Source of the DNA: Pyxidicoccus sp. MSG2
Lineage (GTDB): Bacteria > Myxococcota > Myxococcia > Myxococcales > Myxococcaceae
NCBI RefSeq assembly: GCF_026626705.1
Contig: NZ_JAPNKC010000001.1
Coordinates: 372,001 to 436,000, forward strand
Length of the DNA stretch: 64,000 nucleotides
Direction of reading: 5' to 3'
Shown here: positions 62,173-64,000 of the stretch, one piece after another
Layout: each line of letters begins with the position of its first letter
Position numbering within the stretch: the first letter of the stretch is position 1
The notes under the pieces: model-generated
What the model was told of the DNA's origin: nothing
Databases searched by the model: none
What the model saw: only the letters and a program-made list of their open reading frames with translations
Position numbers and translations under genes: made by a program

Positions 62173-62977
62173 TGGCCAGCTCACCGGCCTGGCATGCCCC
62201 CAGCAGCACGGGACCATTGACCGCGTCGTACTTCGCCTTGATGTCCCCCATCACCACGCAACCGGAGCCCCAGTTGTAATCGGTCCGGTAGCGGTTGAAG
62301 ACCGCGGACACGAGCGAGGAACCACCCACCGTGGTCCTCCCGCATTGCAGGGCATACGCGCCCACCCAGGGGGTGTACGTGTAGAGCGCGGCGGTGGCCT
62401 TGGTGGCGGGCGTCACCGTGCAGGGGTCCAACGTCTGCTTGGTGAGGCCGACCTTCCACCCACTGACCGTGGGCCTGCCCGCGTCCAGGTCCCTCAGGTA
62501 TCCCCGAATCTTCGCGGCACCGCACTCCACCTGGTTGCCAAACCCCGCGTAGCTCGTGTCGCAGCCCCCACTGTCCGGACAACCGCAACCGGTGGCCTTG
62601 GCCAGGTTGGCCGAGGTTCCGCTCTGGATGAGGCTCGACTCAATCTGGATGCGCGCCAGCATGTAGAGCGGGCTGATGCCATGGGCGAGGGAGCGCTCGA
62701 CGATGAGCGTTGCGGCCGTCTTGTTCCCCCACGCGGGGTCCCTGTACCCGGCCAGGTAGGAGCCCTTCTGCTGGAGGAACTGCTGCACCTGCGCGGGATT
62801 GATCCATCCCCCACCCGCCAGGTCCCCATCCTCCATCAGCCGGTGCATGTCATAGCCCCCGGCCACCTCGAGCAGGACCTGGCCGGTCAGCTCATCCACG
62901 GGACGAGGCGCTTCCTCGGGACCACCGCAACCGACGGCGAGGGCACACAACAACAGCAGATGGCGAGACAAGCGCAT
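61277..62977 (-). CDS. LGFP-repeat lipoprotein with N-terminal lysozyme-like domain
   Basis: 566 residues from MRLSRHLLLLCALAVGCGG, a lipoprotein signal. Residues about 55-240 have AATLIVERSLAHGISPLYML, followed by ARIQIESSLIQ, an arrangement of lytic-transglycosylase-like folds, with several cysteines (GCGCPDSGGCDTSYAG). From about residue 250, five or six LGFP repeats of about 53 residues follow (GRYNHFERGSIYWTAELGAW, RSVLGYPKTGELVTPDG). LGFP repeats bind the mycolic or cell-wall layer in other bacteria. The final part is EFQRGFLTLTTATNTVTVRM. It is nearly identical to the downstream copy. Confidence 0.85.
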   Translation of the reverse strand: MRLSRHLLLLCALAVGCGGPEEAPRPVDELTGQVLLEVAGGYDMHRLMEDGDLAGGGWINPAQVQQFLQQKGSYLAGYRDPAWGNKTAATLIVERSLAHGISPLYMLARIQIESSLIQSGTSANLAKATGCGCPDSGGCDTSYAGFGNQVECGAAKIRGYLRDLDAGRPTVSGWKVGLTKQTLDPCTVTPATKATAALYTYTPWVGAYALQCGRTTVGGSSLVSAVFNRYRTDYNWGSGCVVMGDIKAKYDAVNGPVLLGACQAGELATPDGVGRFNHFERGSIYWTPTLGAHVVLGAIRGKWEQLSWERGVLGYPITDELTTPDGRGRYNHFERGSIYWTAELGAWELHGDIRAKWEQLGWERSVLGYPKTGELVTPDGVGRYNHFENGSIYWTQATGAHEVRGLIHAKWVELGWEKSYLGYPVTDEQAAPDGVGRFSHFQKGSIYFTPATGAHAVVGDINALWVALSREAGLLGYPLTDETKTPDGVGRFNHFQNGSIYWTPTTGAHEVHGPIRAKWESMGWETGALGYPVRDEYAVTGGRESEFQRGFLTLTTATNTVTVRMK

Positions 62978-63101
62978 GCGTCTTCTCGGGGAAAGGGGAG
63001 GAACTGGCGAAGGTGTCGCCGCGCGGCGGGAGGCGGATGGTCGCACTCCCGCCGCGGGCGGACTTCAGTCGTCTGATGCGGACCGAGGGAGTCCGCCGGT
63101 A

Positions 63102-64000
63102 CTGCTACTTCATGCGCACCGTGACGGTGTTGGTGGCGGTGGTGAGCGTGAGGAAGCCCCTCTGGAACTCGCTCTCGCGCCCGCCGGTGACGGCGTACTC
63201 GTCACGCACCGGGTAGCCCAGCGCCCCCGTCTCCCAGCCCATCGACTCCCACTTCGCGCGAATCGGGCCATGCACCTCGTGCGCTCCCGTCGTCGGCGTC
63301 CAGTAGATGCTTCCATTCTGGAAGTGATTGAAGCGCCCCACCCCGTCCGGCGTCTTCGTCTCGTCCGTCAGCGGGTAGCCCAGCAACCCCGCCTCACGAC
63401 TCAGTGCCACCCACAGGGCGTTGATGTCGCCAACCACCGCATGTGCTCCCGTCGCCGGCGTGAAGTAGATGCTTCCCTTCTGGAAGTGGCTGAAGCGGCC
63501 CACTCCGTCTGGCGCCGCCTGCTCGTCCGTCACCGGGTAGCCCAGGTAGCTCTTCTCCCACCCCAGCTCCACCCACTTCGCATGGATGAGTCCGCGCACC
63601 TCGTGCGCCCCCGTCGCCTGCGTCCAGTAGATGCTTCCATTCTCGAAGTGGTTGTAGCGGCCCACCCCGTCCGGCGTGACCAGCTCCCCCGTCTTCGGGT
63701 AGCCCAGCACGCTGCGCTCCCAGCCCAGCTGCTCCCACTTCGCGCGGATGTCCCCGTGCAGCTCCCACGCCCCCAGCTCCGCCGTCCAGTAGATGCTGCC
63801 GCGCTCGAAGTGGTTGTAGCGGCCTCGGCCGTCTGGCGTCGTCAGCTCGTCCGTAATCGGGTAGCCCAGCACGCCCCGCTCCCAGCTCAGCTGCTCCCAC
63901 TTGCCACGGATGGCGCCCAGCACCACGTGCGCACCCAGCGCCGGCGTCCAGTAGATGCTGCCGCGCTCGAAGTGATTGAAACGGCCCACGCCGTCCGGCG
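63102..64000. repeat. near-identical direct repeat, copy 2 of 2 (runs off the right edge)
   Basis: Same block as at 61274-62172. Identity begins at ACTGCTACTTCATGCG and continues to the window end, so the repeat is at least about 900 bases. Confidence 0.85.
63105..64000 (-). CDS. LGFP-repeat protein, C-terminal part (runs off the right edge)
   Basis: The visible 298 residues are the repeats and C-terminal end of a second LGFP gene. Almost every residue equals the upstream copy, from GRFNHFERGSIYWTPALGAH to TATNTVTVRMK; a Thr to Ala is one of the few changes. Its signal peptide and N-terminal domain are outside the window. Lying head to tail with the first copy on the same strand, it indicates a recent tandem duplication or gene conversion. 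Confidence 0.85.
   Translation of the reverse strand, partial: PDGVGRFNHFERGSIYWTPALGAHVVLGAIRGKWEQLSWERGVLGYPITDELTTPDGRGRYNHFERGSIYWTAELGAWELHGDIRAKWEQLGWERSVLGYPKTGELVTPDGVGRYNHFENGSIYWTQATGAHEVRGLIHAKWVELGWEKSYLGYPVTDEQAAPDGVGRFSHFQKGSIYFTPATGAHAVVGDINALWVALSREAGLLGYPLTDETKTPDGVGRFNHFQNGSIYWTPTTGAHEVHGPIRAKWESMGWETGALGYPVRDEYAVTGGRESEFQRGFLTLTTATNTVTVRMK

Noticed and set aside
61199-63076. Plus-strand frame across the LGFP gene
   Set aside because: Repeats of the minus-strand LGFP coding sequence create a repetitive Arg/Pro-rich frame with no domain.

Overview
The base composition, the long chains of ATGA/GTGA-overlapped genes, and the gene content (Cys-rich secreted proteins, many lipoproteins, a Ser/Thr kinase with C-terminal membrane anchor, LGFP-repeat and FG-GAP proteins) suggest a large-genome myxobacterium (Cystobacter/Archangium/Myxococcus-like). 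This is inferred from content; no rRNA or other marker gene is present.

Layout. (1) 1-2.0 kb, minus: a type II fatty-acid/polyketide cassette (ACP, FabZ-like dehydratase, MBL hydrolase, ketosynthase running off the left edge), divergent from a cyclic-nucleotide-domain flavoprotein. (2) 4-9.4 kb: single genes, including an acetate kinase fused to a PduL phosphotransacylase. (3) 9.4-21 kb: the most coherent metabolic locus. A three-gene operon (13552 to 9407) matches in content and order the Campylobacter cj1418-cj1417-cj1416 genes for cytidine diphosphoramidate (glutamine kinase, amidohydrolase, CTP transferase). Beside it lies a six-gene overlapped operon (20975 to 14433): ABC exporter, alpha-oxoamine synthase, pol-beta nucleotidyltransferase, GH13 phosphorylase and NDK-like protein. 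Together they look like a cluster for an exported phosphoramidate (N-P bond) metabolite. (4) 21-31.5 kb: two lipoproteins, an imine-reductase-like enzyme, a giant thaumatin-like protein, and a tightly overlapped five-gene operon (two small beta proteins, a sulfotransferase-glycosyltransferase fusion, a Ser/Thr-rich protein, a DNase-I-fold enzyme).

(5) 31.6-45.6 kb: a decayed accessory region. It holds a broken LVIVD gene, a Ser/Thr kinase, a tRNA-like 3' end, several IS91-type fragments, a decayed IS3, an IS30 nested in a second IS3, a Gly-rich HExxH protein, and DNA of actinobacterial character (truncated DUF4177, RidA, membrane protein, frameshifted kinase) between IS91-type fragments. (6) 45.6-54.2 kb: a metzincin with FG-GAP repeats, a DHFR-like reductase, an IS66 remnant, then a small gene overlapping a two-domain enzyme that joins a eukaryote-type protein-arginine deiminase (PAD) to a C48/ULP1 SUMO-type protease, both with complete catalytic residues, followed by two paralogous proteins of unknown function. 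(7) 54.3-64 kb, minus: an ArsR-AHSA1 pair, secreted or envelope hydrolases (NlpC/P60, penicillin-acylase-like, trypsin-like), remnants of ADH and AraC genes, and two tandem, almost identical LGFP-repeat genes, the second cut by the window end.

The two observations I rate highest are the PAD-ULP1 fusion and the CDP-amidate cassette with its neighbouring operon.
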